A stretch of 64,000 nucleotides of DNA from Liolophura sinensis (GCF_032854445.1 NC_088306.1:22107764-22171763); one strand, 5' to 3'; counted from the stretch's first letter, positions 48,001-63,000 are shown. Notes: generated from the letters alone by a model not told the origin. Program-made: numbers and translations.

Positions 48001-51000
48001 CCTCCCATATGCTGTGCTTTGGCTTGAACTTTTGAATGGTATTATGAATATTCATGTTTATATACATACCAATTACATGTACATCGCTCCAAAAATATCC
48101 TCCCAGACTCGTGTTAACTTATTAACTTTCTGTGTGGTGTTTTCTCTTTGGTATCCTTTTGTTTGGAAAATTTCCCAGTTTTTGGCTAGAGCATATTAAA
48201 AGGTCATTTCTTAAAGAAGCTGTAAATACATTTCATTTCATATGCTCTGTATGGGTTCATGTGGGTGAGGATAACATAAAATAACATCAGGACTATAATC
48301 TTTCTATTTGAGTGTTTCAACAGTAGAGGCATGAGCATCTGGTGTTTTCTAGAATATGAAAAACTAAACCATTGAGATATTAATGTTGGAGCAACAACAA
48401 AGAGTGTTGGTAAATACATGTAGTTTGCAGACAACCAGTGAAATCTGGACTCATTTTGTCATTTTTGCCTCCCTTTTTGATTCCCCAGCTGTTCAAGTAA
48501 ATGCCTAAATAGCAGAAACTTACACAGCCCGAGCACCATGACTCATTAAGCAGGACTAGGATAAAAAGAATCACGTGAAATCAACGCATTCTTAGAGTTT
48601 GTACAGGGCCTTAAAAAAAATGTAGTGTTTTTTGCAGTTGGCAGTTCCACTGGGAAGAATTTATTTTCCAGCAGCCTGGAGCTTGCATGATGCACTGATG
48701 TGTTCAAATAGTGAGATCATTACTCTTTGCTAGAAACTTGTATAAGCAGAGAATATTTATTCCAAGTAGCCTGGAAAATGTGATTTCTTTTTTCTAAAAA
48801 AGCCTGGAAATTTGAAATCAATAACTTGTACAAACCCTGCTTTTGAATCCTTCCCCATTTGATTCACTGCCATGCTTTCATGCACCCTTAATAAGGCAAT
48901 AACGGCACGCATACATTAAGAGTAAGCTCAGTAAGGCATTAAGTCCTCAATCAAATTATACAGGTAGATGTTTTTTTTATTCAGGGTAGGGGAAAAGGGG
49001 ACTATATGAAAATGAAAGTGACAGCTTAAGTGAAATAGGAAATATGCACTTTCACTTCTGAATGGAATTAGGTGCCCTGTAGAAGTATCTCTTGGAAAAT
49101 GACTGCATTTGACTGATTTTTGAGCTTTTACTTAATCTAAGATTTACACGTACATGTACTGTAAGAATGTTGGTATAATATGTGGAAGTAGATTTTCTGA
49201 ATTTGCTGAATTTGACCATCTGCTGTTGCTTAATACTGTATTGATTACTACCATGAACTGGTGAAAGAATATTATCTCCTAAACATAAGTTTAAAGAATG
49301 CTTCTCCCCATCCACGTGGCGTGTGTTTTTATAAGCATTCCAGTTTGGTTTTTAGGCAGTTTTGTTGTACAGAATGATCCCCCATCTAAGTGTGAGTAGT
49401 ATGGGTAAATGTAACCACTTATGAAATGCATGCCTGCTTACACGAAGGACAACACTCAGCTCATTTACTTGTCACAAAACTATGATTGATGGATTTATCA
49501 TACACACATCACTATTGTAAAGCATGGGATGTTTTCGTTCACAATCAATCAGACTAATATGGTTTAATAGTTGAGATGTGGTTAATTTAGTTGAAAATGA
49601 TGTTTTCCTCATGTAAAAGAACCTAAGCTGTGTGTAATCTGGAGTCATTTATGAAAAGCTCTGTGCAGTGAGAGTGACATTAAATTTAATATGTTTATTA
49701 AAAAAAAAGATCATTATTTAATGTAAGGTGGCTGTTAAACAGTGTTGGCTACATTAGTTTATCACAAATTTTGCATAGTGTTTAATTGGTTGATGCACAG
49801 TGCCCGGAAGGTATGAATGCAAATAATTGATTGGCTCATACGCATATGTACACTGCAGTCCATTCTCCATGATTTTTGGTTCTGTTCACATGATTGAAGT
49901 GCTGACCACTGATTGGCCAGGTGCTAAGTAATTCTATACTTTATTTCAGAAGCGTATGCCACACGTGAGTGCCTCACTGGTTTGAAAGATATCTGCATGT
50001 TTTGTGTGGTTACATTTGCCTTATGCAAGACTCCCAAAGAAAAGCTTGTGCCCAGTTTGGCATGCCAGTTTAATATTGCAAGGACAGCAAGTTTGGTTAC
50101 ATCTTAACTGCCTCAAATGATGCGTTATACTGCCACACCGCCTTCGCTGCATTAATTTTGTGTCGCATTGAGTGTAGGTACAGATTGACAGTTTTCGTTG
50201 AAGTAGCAAATGATTGTTTACATCTATTCTTTATAATGTAATTGTAGTGCTTTGATTTAAGTATAATGTGGTTACTGTCCTGTTGTCGACATGGTTGTAA
50301 GACAGTCATTGTTGTAAGTGCTTTAAAAGTGCAGTTACATGCATTTCTGTTAACAGAATGATTATAAGCGTTTGCAGATGTTATAATGTGTTTATTGGAA
50401 TTCCGCACTTTCATTCTACTTTAGACAGTTACTGCATTGCATAGTAGTACCCATTTGGACCCTTACAAACCTTTTTTTTTTTTAAGAGGTGGAGGGAGGG
50501 TGGTCATCGCAAATCCCACTTCTGACACCAGTTCAAATAACATTTTGTTGACATCTATGGAGCATCAGATATTGTGGGCTTTCCACCCTCTCATGTTTTT
50601 TACTTTTGCTTCCTTTCGGATATGTTCCAAAAAATCCCGCTTCTGACACCAGTGAAAATTTTTTTTATAGTATCACACCCGTAGAAAGTCCAAATTCAAA
50701 TAGCACTTCAACAACATCGGGAAGGCATAATTTTGGTGACCATGCGCTATTTTTTTTTTTATAGTTCTGTCACATAATATTGGTTTTGGGAACACTTGCT
50801 CATATTAATCTGTTGTCTACAGGAAATGCCCTGGTGCTTATTGTAGACATCATAAGTGTATTCCTACTTCTCCTGAAAACTCCCCTGATGATGCACTTTG
50901 TACATGTAGGTCTTCACTTGTAGAAACTGAAGGCTTTCTGTGGATACAGGAACACGACTAACTTGCTTAAATACCATCTTGCTTCACTATCTATATAATA

Positions 51001-54000
51001 GAAAGACCTGTGTGGTTAATTTCTGGAAGAAGACAGGTTTTCTGCTACACACTGTGAAAGAATAACTCTGGCAGCAATATACTGTGACAGGAGAGACTTC
51101 ATTCCTGATATTTTGTTCTACTGACAAGATATTTTGTTGCAAAGTCTGCCAGTTCAGGGTTATTCAGGGCTTTTAACTGCTGGCACATGTGGAGGTGTCA
51201 GTTAGATAATATCAAGAAGAGCTGTCACATTTATGTTTAAAACAAAATATTACAACGCTAGATGCAAGTGAAATCAGGAAATGATTAATTACAATATAGA
51301 GTTTAATTTTAATAGTGTAGTAATTATAAATGCAAGGAAGTTGTTCCAGTAGTGACTAACAAAACATGCATATAGAAAGTTTATATATTTCACCCTGTGT
51401 GTGCACCGTCTTGATATATTTATATGGTAAACACTGTTCTATATATTTCTAGCATGATTTTTCAGTTAATTACCAGTTTTCAGAAAAGCATTCATATAGA
51501 TCTGTACAGACATTTTTTTTAGTTTACCGGATTGTTGTACCTTTGGTATATTTCTTATACTTCAGCATTGTTAATAATAAAATTTTCTGTTTTCTTCGGA
51601 GTTCTCCCCCCGGCCCTTCTTTCTGTGATTTAGATTTTTGCTTGTATTGTGCTAAAGCTTCAATAAGTTCGAACCTCCCTCTTTACACACAAATTATATG
51701 AAGAATTTAAATTTAGGTCAGGTTTAAATGACTCCTCAATATCAGTAAGAACCAACACAATTTTTGAAGATGATTTTTTTCTTTTCATGCTGTATGGGGT
51801 ACTTCCTTGCTTCTTTTGCATGGTATTCTGTTCTTCTGGGCCCAGTTGTTCGAAGGTGTATTAGTTAATAGTAGTATTAAGTCATACTTTAAATTTTTTG
51901 CCAGACTCAGCACTCAGTTGTCCAAAGTCAAAGTACAACAACAGCAGATTTAGTTCATATTTAACACACTGTTACACAGTTTTGCTAGGGCCAGGTACAA
52001 AGACTTGTTTGGTTAAATGTGGTATTGAGTCTTAAAACAGTTTTGAATAACTGGGCCCTGATGATGTTATTACCTAATAGTTTTCAGTCTTGTTCCAGTT
52101 AGCTTTGATGCTTAATGCATATGTTGTACCATTTTGTAAGTTTTTTTTTCACTCTTGTGGATATAGGAGCTTCAACGGCAAAAGGCTGACTATGAACGGC
52201 GTAAGAAAGTGGCAGAACAAATTCGGATGCAACAACAACAGCAGGACGAACAAGAGCGGGATGAAAGGCGACGGGCTACCCTCAAGGTATGGCATTAGGA
52301 AGCCTGTCTACATCTCCAAGTCACCTCAGAGCACGGCTCTCTGGTGTCTTTGGCATGGCTTTTCAGTAAGGCAGCGCTATAGATATAGCATTAATGCGTA
52401 AACATTACTATGTGAATTGAACAGAATAATGTTTGAGTGTTGTACTACCAGAAAACAAATAAACAAAGTTCAGCTAATACAACTGCCATCAGATTTTAGG
52501 AATTATTTAATACTGGTAATACACAATATTAGCATTACACACCATTGTGCAAAATAACGTGTATTTGAGCTCACCTTGCAGGTGAAAATATATGTGCTTG
52601 CATTATGTGATAGTTATTTGTTATAGGACAGTGGTTTTCATGAAGCACTCAGAATTCCTTTAGCTAGAAATATTCCTGACATACATGTACTTGACCACAG
52701 CATTATCCCTTATGAAATAAATGAATGAATGATGAGTGAAAGATGGGATTTCTTCAAACTCCTGAAGAAAGAAGGTTTATGTACTGTTTTCAGCTCTAGA
52801 TTTTCATCGAGTGCTCTAATTCCTCAACCATTTTGCATATGAAATAGCACATTTCAGTGCAGTTTATGCACATGTTTAATTTAATTTTTGAGACAAAACT
52901 TCATGGGTTTGATAGGCCAGTTTCAGGGCTTTACAACGAGAATAATTTTTTCAGTCAACAGAGAATAATGCCTTCAGAATATACTTGAATAAACACCTGG
53001 CCGACTTGTGAAAAGGCAGAAGAATTACAGTATTACCCCGTAAGTGGGAAGGTCTGCCAGCAACCTGCGGATGGTCGTGGGTTTCCCCTGGGCTCTGCCC
53101 GGTTTCCACCCACCATAATGCTGGCCGCCGTCGTATAAGTGAAATATTCTTGAGTACGGCGTAAAACACCAATCAAATAAATAAATAAATAAATACAGTA
53201 TTACCATCTCCTCAGGAATGTTTTGCCATTGGGCTGGTACAGCTTTTGCAAGTATTGGAGGTGCGTTACAATAAGGCATCAATCACAGAAGGTTCATTCA
53301 AGTGGATCACCAAAATAGCGCTAAAACAAGGGCATTGTGGCGTTTTACACTCGAATCATTCTTTAATTTAATGAATTGGTTAACCAGTCTCTGCAACTGT
53401 TTCATTGAATAGATTCAGGAAGAACAGCAAAGGGTGCTTGAACAGAAGAAAGAGCAGATGCGACGAGAAGCAGAGGCCAGGCGACAGGAAAACAACAATG
53501 CTTCCGAAAAAGAGACTGTAGTGACACCAACAGGCCCTGGCTCCTCCCCTTCAAGAGCAGCCCTTGCGGCCACCCAGACGAACGCTCGGGGAACCACCCC
53601 AGCTCAAACTCCAACCCAGCCAAAGAAGAAACTGGAGAACAAGTACGTGCGGAGTTTAGCCTCCATGTATTTATCTCTATCTGTGTGTTATGTGGCGATA
53701 TAAATGCCATTCCCTCTTGTTAACCCATATGTGTTATGGAGTTTGGTTTGCTTTAGTGACTCTGAAGTACCTACATTACTAATACAATATTGACTTTTGT
53801 TGGGATGTCTTTGGTAACTTGATCACAAAATGCAAGGTTTTTCCAATCAGTTGTGAGATCAATTTCTGTTGCTGTAGTTGTTGTAGCGGTAAAACATTGA
53901 CTAAGCGGGAATCCATTGGATTCATGTGGTTATAATGACCATCACTGAATTTAATGCAGTTTTAAAGGTGCAAAATATGCACTGATTTTCGTTCTTGCAT

Positions 54001-57000
54001 ATGGTGTAAGGTCAGCGAGTGTGAAACTATTAAATTGTCTGTATTAAAAAGCTGTGGAGATGCTGTTATTAAAACTACAGACGTATTTGTGATCAAGTTA
54101 TTATTAAACAGAGTGGATCACTTGTTAAAAATTTGTCCCCACTTTCACAACTTTAGTTTTAGTTTTCGTAAGCTCTGTCTTTGGAAATTAGTCAGTGGGA
54201 GTGTTCTGTCTTGAACCATGTTATGTTTTTTTTTTTGTTTTTTTTGTCATCTCCTTGTTTATCATCCCCAAGTTTGTTAGTTGTTTATGGTGAGTCGTGG
54301 GCTTGTTATTGGCTGTTCTTCTTGCTTTCGTTTGTGTCCCACAACCAGCTGTATCGTCTGTTTGGCTCCGTTGGGATGTCCATCGCTCTACTGGAATGGC
54401 CTTTGAACTGCTTTGTCCATTCTTCAGCTGAAATCTTTCATTGTTTCATTTTATCTGTGGCAGTTTTTGCAGATGTTCTAGAGTGTGCTTATCTTAGATG
54501 GTGCTCTTAAGTTTTGATTTCAGTTGAATTTCTCATCTGTTATTTGCTGTGATGGGTGTACCATGTTTTAGTTTCATTCTTTTCATTTCATTACACATGT
54601 AAAATGCATTTGTAATTTCAATTTTTAAATTTAGGCATTTTGTCACACCTCAAGAAACATTTTGTTACATTTAACAAAAGATAAGGTGACATGTTGTGAA
54701 GCACCTTCTGGGAATTGTTTTGCTCTGAAGTATGTGGACCTTTTTGTGTAATGTATTTAAGCTGCTGGTAGATGATCAGTTGTATAATATCGATCAGCTA
54801 GCAAGTTTTTCTGGGACAACTTTGTTAATTTTTTGCCAGAGTTTAATTAAAAAAAAACCAAATCAACAAGAAATCAAAGAACAAAAAAACATTCAAAATT
54901 TTGTGGTAACTTTCAATTGAGAAAGCAAAATATGTATGGAAATCAGAAGTCAACAGGTGAAAACTATCATTCTAATGCAAGTATTTTTTTGTTCTTTACA
55001 AAGGACAAAAAAAGGAGAAATCAATCCATGTTAAACCTGGAGTGGTCTTGCAGTGCTTTTGTACGATCAAAACCATATATTTGTTCACTTTTCTTTCATT
55101 TCAAGGGATAGTGAATACTTCCACATATATCGTGATCTTAAACTGTTTACAAAAACATACATGTACTGTCATTCTTCAACCTTTTGGCATGTTTGCAAGG
55201 TGTTTATTCAAGCATATTCTGAAGACATTATCCTGTTTTGACTGATGAAATTATACTCTTTGAGAAGCCCTGAGACTGGCAAATCCAACCAATGTAGTTT
55301 TGTCTCCAAAATAAATTCATGTATGTGTAAATTTGCATGGAAAGTTGCTCTTTCATGTGCGAAAAGGTTGAGGAATTAGAGTAAGCTCAAGAAGAATGTG
55401 CCGTGATGATGATGATAAAATTTATTATTGTAGGGTAGAAATACATAAATACAAACTCAGTCAGGTCTGTAGGGTCTTGGGTCATTTTAACAATTCAATC
55501 AATAACAACTTGTTAACAGTACGTTTAAACAGAATTCAAGGTTTTAATTCTGGCTATCAATGGTTCTGACACGATTGATGGTGTCTTTGCAGATGTGCAT
55601 CTTGTTCTGAACTCCTGATAGGAATCTGTATGGTCGGCTCTCAATTTGTTTGCGCTAATTCCTGTTGTTTTGAGAATTCTGAATCTTCACACACTTTATG
55701 TGTGATAATTCTAGTGTAATGTAAAGACCTTTAGTATTCATAATGACACTTGTTACCTTCCTCAGTGTTTTAAAGTAAAAATCCTTTGTATCGGACCAAG
55801 TGACTTAAGAAAGTTTATTTCAGTTTTTCAGTCGTTTCTATAAGTTTTCAGTTTTCAGAATATTTGGTCATTTCAGTTTGTATGTGAAATTGATTGTGAC
55901 AAGTCCGTGGTATATTGTATATGCTCAACCAACTTGAGAACTAACCAGGTTGCTCATCAAAGAACATTGAAATGGAGTCCAAATGTTCAGAAGTTTCCAT
56001 CCTGTCATTTTATTTAGAATTTCTGTGTCATTTTTAAAAGTTTCTTGTCATTAAGTGCCAGCCAAAACTGTTCTATCTTCCTGCAGCCTTAAACCAATCA
56101 TATGGCTTTGAACTCAAATCATATTCTTCAGCCATTTTTTGTCTTAAGAACCAAAATGTAGTATACATGTATACTTGAAAATGAAAGTGGCCAAAATGGG
56201 GTATAAAAGTACAAGGTACGCTCAGCAGTTATGTCATTTCAATCCCCTGTTTTTCTCCGAAGGCGACTACCTCGCCCTGCCCGGCGTGTCACAAATGAAA
56301 GTTCCAGCAGGTATTCACATTTTCTCTTGGTTTTTTACCTGCATTATCCGCATGACCAATCATTGCATGCTTCTCTACTAGACCTGGTGACCGGGAAATT
56401 TGTCCATCCCTCTGTGTATACCTCCTTAAAGTACAGACACAAATACAGGCATTCGTTCATGTACAAAGACATGAATACAGGGATTCGTTCATGTACAAAT
56501 ACATGAATAAAGGGATTCGTTTATATACAGAGACATGAATAAAGGGATTCGTACATGTACATAGAGATAATTACAGGCATTCCTTCATGTACAGAGACAT
56601 GGATACAGACATTCCTTCATGTACACAGACACAAATACAGGCATTCCTTCATGCACACAGATATGAATACAAATTTAGGCCACTGGATTTATAGTGATCT
56701 GCTCTAGTACAGTAAAGATTGCTTCGAAAATTTTTGTGAACTAACAGAGTTACATTGTAGTCTCTTACGCTGGACATTATACTGTGCAGATGCAGATGTC
56801 TTTGTGTATATATGTACATAAATGTACTACCTTGGTTTTTTATCAGATGGAGATTATTCCTGATGTTATGGGGAGCTCAAGGAGATTTGTCAATAATTTA
56901 ATGTTTTGAACAGTCAATAATTATAGAGTGTTTAAATGAAGATTTGTTTGCACGTGTAGGCACTAGAAACTTACATATACATGTAGTCCACATTCATTCA

Positions 57001-60000
57001 TATCAATGCCTGTGATTTCAAAGCGGTGTCATTTGGGTTGATGGATGTCTCAAGATTTGAATATCTGACCTACTTCCTGATGTTCTGATCGTGCTTTCAA
57101 CTGATTTTCTGATGAAACTTTCAAATTTTCAAGTTTCTTTTTGTAAGACAAGTGACTTGACTTGAGGGATGGACAGTAAAGCAGCCCCTGCTTTTGGTGA
57201 AGGTTTGTTCATTAGTCACAGCTTCATCATTCATCACTCATTACATGTGGCAGTACATGGCTTGTTCTATCATAGTTACAATACATCTTAAAAGAGTACG
57301 TTAAGAATATACTATGTCCTGGTTATGGGTTGATATCTAGACCTAAACAACAGTACTTACTTGTTTACTCGAGTGCTTGTCTATAACCTCCTCCAAACAA
57401 AAATTGTCAGGATCAAGTACGCGTTTCCGTTTCAGTTCAAACTCAGGCTGTGTTCCTTCTTCTCTGTTTTTTCAATATTGGAAAATTTTAAATCCTTCCA
57501 CACATGTTGTTTTCTTATAGTTCATGAATTGAAAACATAGGGTTTTAAACATTCTGGTGCTAAGTGAAATCATCACAGAAAGTATGTCCCATGTGTAGTT
57601 GTTGGTCATTATCTTATTTCACAATAGCACATTTATTTGCACTTCCATCTGCAATCCAGCATCTACATGTATGTGCAGATGTTAAATATTTTCTTTTTTT
57701 GGAGAATGAGAGAGCTGGTACCAGAACTGTATATAACTTGAAAATGTCACTTTTCTACAAAGACATTTTAGGTGTACTATAGATGATGCCTATACATAAG
57801 AAACATGAACGTTTCTAACCATCATGGTCTTTTGGATACCACACTATTTCAAGTTGCTGTTACAAAATTTGCTTTGTCGATGAGGAAAACTCCTGCAGCT
57901 AAATTCTGAATTATGCACAGTTATAGTTCTGTGATGGGCCATTTTTGAATTGTTCCATTAATTCAGACTCATTTTTTTTTTCTTTGTCAAATTTATTGGA
58001 ATTCTGTATACATGTAGTTTTATTATTTTACTAAGGCTTCAATATTTTTTTCATATGTGGCATAATAGTGGAAACATTCATGGATGGGAAATGTCCACCC
58101 CTTGAAAATGTCCAGCATATGTTTATAAATTTATACTTTTGGGATCAAAATCCATGTTAATCCCATTTGATTTTCAGTGCAGTAAAACTACAGTATGGAA
58201 ACATCATGGTCTGATTGATCTTAACACAAGGCATGTCAGAGATAGCGTGAACGGGTGTGTGTTATATCAATAACAAATATACTTCAGTATACTGATAAGA
58301 TCTCAACAAGTAATATCATGCTTAAAATATTAATTTTTTTTGTAAACATTTACTCGTGATTTTTTCTGTGATCATGTCTTGCTTATGGATTAAGGCAAAG
58401 ACCAGTAAAGATTTGTCTGTTAGTTTTCTTAAATAACAGTAATTCATTTTTACCTTACAGCAAAAAGTTCTTGGTTTCATTCTCATTAAAATAAAGTATG
58501 GCATTTCAAAGGGAAAATTGTTAAATTGTAAATTTTATATACTTATGACGTTTTTATGCTGTTAAGCTGTGTAATCAAATCTGCTTTTGTAGCCTAACAA
58601 CTTACACATGGTGATTGTTATAGTCTAAATTCATGGGAATTTGTGGTGGATATCCGAATTTTTCAACCTTTACACATGTGAATCAACTTGTATTTGCAAG
58701 TAAATCAAAAGGTTTACATTTAAGTGCTGGAATACTGTTTATGTAACCAAAAATATATCAAAATATACAAGTTGGTCACATGTAGGAAGGTTTTGAAAAG
58801 AAGGTTTATATGTGTGCTTGTATGTATGAATTGTCTGTGTGAAGTGTGCTCATGTGAAGTGTGCTTGTGTGTGCGTGTGAAGTGTGCTCATCTGTGTGTG
58901 CCAAGTGTGTCTGTGAGAGAGTGTGTGCCAGTTCAACTACCATAAACTCCAGACAACTGTAGTGTCAATACACATGTACCATTATCTGAATGTCAAGCTG
59001 GCCAATTTTGATGGGCGGATCTGGCATTAGATAATAGAGTAAACAACAATGCTATGGAACTTTGGGAATACACCCGCCGGGTGTTTGTGTATAACATGTA
59101 ATGTGTAAACACACACATGAAATGGTCACATCTTTTGATAATTCAGTATGGTCTAAATCAGCAGGTTTTACTTTTATTTATTTATTTATTTGTTTGATTT
59201 GTGTTTTATTACATACTCAAGGGTATTTCACTTATACTGCAACAACAAGCACTATGGTGGGAGAAAAATTAGCAAAGTCCTTAGGAAACTGAGGACCATC
59301 CACAGGTTGCTGCCAGACCTTCTCACATGTTAGCTTGGGGAAGAACATATTCATTATGCACATTATTCACAATATTCATCTTAAACTGTTAAAATAGCCT
59401 ACAAAAAAAACAAACAAACTGTTAAAATAGCCTACAAAAAAAACAAACAAACTGTTAAAATAGCCTACAAAAAAAACAAGCAAACTGTTAAAATAGCCTT
59501 AAAAAAACTGTTAAAATAGCCTACCAAAAAACAAACTGTTAAAAAAACCTACTGAAAACAAACTGTTAAAATAGCCGACCAAAAAACAAATTGCTAAAAT
59601 AGCCTACCGAAAAAAAAAAAACAAACTTAAAATAACCTACCAAAAATTAATGCTTAGTTTTTGGAAAGACTGATTAATCAGTGGACAGCATTAAAACAGA
59701 ATTTGTAGAGAGATACAAATTATCATGATCAATAACATACATGCGTATCGTAAAAGTTTGTAATCACCATGAATTAGATGCAGTTGGTCTTTACCCTTGT
59801 GGATACATGTAACCTCTGTATTACATAACTTATAAAACTAAGCTGCATTAATATTTTGTTGTAGTAGATGGCATGAAGCACCAATCAAATAAATAAATAC
59901 ATGTATGTAACAAGTCTTTAGTGCTCAAATTGCTTTTCTAAGATTGGACAGATCGCGAATCTCACTATTGAAAGGCAAACTTAATGTTGACAGCCTTTGC

Positions 60001-63000
60001 TTTAGCTTCCTTTGTACATGTGACACGTGTTGCAGCCAGTTCACAGTTTGTCCTGTGGAGAAGTTCATCTAAAGCCAACTTCACTTCGTTTTACTTCACT
60101 TCAGGAATTAATTGTTACTTGAAATGCTGATAATGGTTGTTACTAAGGTTTGAGGCTTCAGTTAAAGAAAAGGCAGTGGACGGATTGAAACCAGGTGTGA
60201 CTTGACTTTGAGATCTAGTGATTCAGGAAGTCAGTGTTATAAGGAATCAGCTGCTACCATCTGATTCGATCTGAGTGAGACTGGACAGATCTCTCTCTCT
60301 CTCTGTAGATGATCATTGACCATTGTGTTTGTGTCGCTCCATTTTTCATTTGTGTAGCAATGATATACATCACACTTGTGCAAATTAACAAAAAAAAAAA
60401 AAAAAGATGGAGGCCGCCATCGTCTTTTAATGTGTTTTCGTATCCATCATGTCTATGTGAAAATCGTGCTACAGCGTACTCTGAAGTCAGCATTTATTGA
60501 TGCATGAAAACTGGGATTTTGTTTTTTTGTAATTATTTTCAAATGAACTGAGATGTATAATATAGTATTTGCTTGGGTGTTGGGTTTTCAGTATTAATCC
60601 CGCATACATCCTTGGTGCTTTTTGCTACTGTAAATCTTCAACGTTTTCAACACTAAAGCACTTATTTTTAAGTGGTATTTATGCATACATTTGTGTGTGC
60701 CATTAAAGATCAAATCATCATGAAACTACACAAATTATTTCTCTACACCCCATAGTTTTTTTTTTAAAATGTTGGTTGCAGCAGCGGTTGAAAATGTTGA
60801 AGACTTAGGGTAGTACCCATTGGCTGCCTGGTTCCCAGGGTTAAAGAATCTTGTATTTAAAGGTGGTGGATTTGCCTATGGTGCAGATATGGTAGACTTT
60901 AATACCATTATGCATGAGACACAGGCTTCCAGTGTCCTCTGTGGTTTTTTGTGTTTGATTATGATTGCTATATGTACTAACCGGCTTGGCATGTTCTCTT
61001 CTTTTATCAACTCCTACCCCTGGATTTTCCAGTTTTATTCCCATTCCCGTGGTGCATATGAACCATGAGGAGAACCACGACACATCTTCACCCGAATCAC
61101 CAAGCATGCTTCCTAGGTATGAGGATAAGTATACATTCTGTATCTCATGTGGATCTTGTATCTCGTGTACGATGTATCTCAGTCCTGTATCTTATCTTGG
61201 AAGTGTCCTCAAGAGAGTTAAAAAAAAAAAAACAAAAAAAAAAAAAAAAAAAACGTCTGGTACTATTAAAGGTGAATGTGTTCGGTCGTATGAGCAGGAT
61301 GAAATGAGGACAAAGGTGTGGATTATATAGGTGTTTAAATGTAATTGATGGAGAGATGGTTGATATTTACTGCTACCGATTGCTAAGAAGTCCTGACACT
61401 CCTAGTGAAGTTTGGGGGTTCTGAGTGGCCAATCTTTTAATAATGCAATACTGGCTGTAGCAGTTTGGAATATGGGAAAAACCCAGATCATATAAAACCA
61501 AAACGCTCTTAGAGGGCTAGCCTCTACGACAGCCACATGTAAAGGTACACATTCCCCTGACAAAGGGACAGTACTCTGCATTTCTGTTCCCTATGTCAGT
61601 GGTGGATATTCTTGTCAATCCAGATTACCTCAACTTTAACAGATTTGTCCTAAACCAAAGTTTGCCTGTGAACAAAATTTCATCTTCTGTAAAGTTTGAC
61701 ACTGGCAAAGACAGATTTTGTGGCATTTAAAATTTAATAAATCAGTCAGATTGGCAAGTACTCTTTCCCCCTTTGTGTTCATTTCATTTTTGACATATTC
61801 TGACTGAGCTAAGTTTATCATGTGTTTATACCTTTGTATGTTCAAAAGGTCAAGTGTTTGTTTTAGTTGCATTAACAAAGAGACAATGCTCAGGTTTGAA
61901 TTAGCGTCAACAGTTTTGCCCTGTATTGATTTGTTGTCACTGGCACATTTTTTTCAGCTGCTCGTCCGACCAGTTTGACAGCTTCTGTGTTTGATGTTGT
62001 AGCTTATGATGTACCTGTGGCTTACTATGTAACTTTTTATTGCATTTGTTCAGTGTTGTAGGTTTGTCCAAAAAAAAAAAATAATTCGTTATTGTGAAAG
62101 ATGTATCTTCCTAATTAGTACAAGTATTACGCCATGTAGTCATTATTATTCTGAGGCTCTAATAATGTATGACCTAAAGATCAACTAAAAATTTCCTGTC
62201 TTGTGTTTTTCAGTGTTTTCATCTACCTTAATTCCTCAACCTTTTCACAGTTGAAAATTTAATTTGATTTTGGAGAGAAAACTGCATTAGTTGGGCTGGT
62301 CAATTTTAGAGCTTCACTAAAAGTATAATTTTACCAGTGTACACAGGATATTGCCTCCAGAATGCGTTTGAATTCTAACATTTTTCAAACATGCGAGAAG
62401 TTTGGAGAACTACAGGAAAAACATTCATTTATTTTTTTTATTTGATCGGCGTTTTACGCCGTACTCAAGAAAGTTTCACTTACACCCACAACCATCCTCA
62501 CGTTGCTGACAGACCTACAGGAATAACAGTGTAAAAGTACTGATTTGCAACGTTGAATAACTAAACCTATGGTACAATGAATTACGAGAAGGATTTTGTA
62601 CTTGGTGGTATTATATACAGAGCAATTGGCCTTAGTATATAATAATGTACATACTGAGTTTACGCAAACAGATTACAGTTAATGGCCTCCCTTTTTATTC
62701 AACCATTTTGTATGTTCACCTAGTCTTATTATAAGCATATTATTATCGGCAATTCTAAGTGTAGACTGAAAAAAGTATATTTTTCTGTGAAGCGTTGATG
62801 TTGACAAACTTGGCAGAACAGAAGTTATTGGCATATTTGATAAATTAGGGTGGGTAAATTTGCATTTATAGTCATGCTTTAAATAACCCTGTGAAAAGGT
62901 TGAAGAAATAGGCTACTTTGACTTGTATTCACAATGTCATTCTCTCTAAAAATCCCCGGACTATAGAATGTACTCAGTGTACATGTATATATTGTCACCC

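Larger units (their letters stand above)
45973..52166 (+). other. LRCH intron 8
   Basis: 6.2 kb split by the candidate microexon at 49950-49964. Also holds an (AT)n tract at 47628-47655 and a MITE at 51838-52058. Confidence 0.6.

Noticed and set aside
54181-54510. 109-codon hydrophobic open frame
   Set aside because: T-rich intron gives Phe/Leu runs by chance; no promoter or homology seen.
60965-61330. 121-codon open frame taken as one gene
   Set aside because: Only 61033-61116 has splice sites and coding character; the rest is intron with long A runs.
61958-61988. Extra LRCH exon after acceptor tttttttcag
   Set aside because: Good acceptor and a coding-like start, but no donor that gives a length preserving phase 2; a stop follows soon after.
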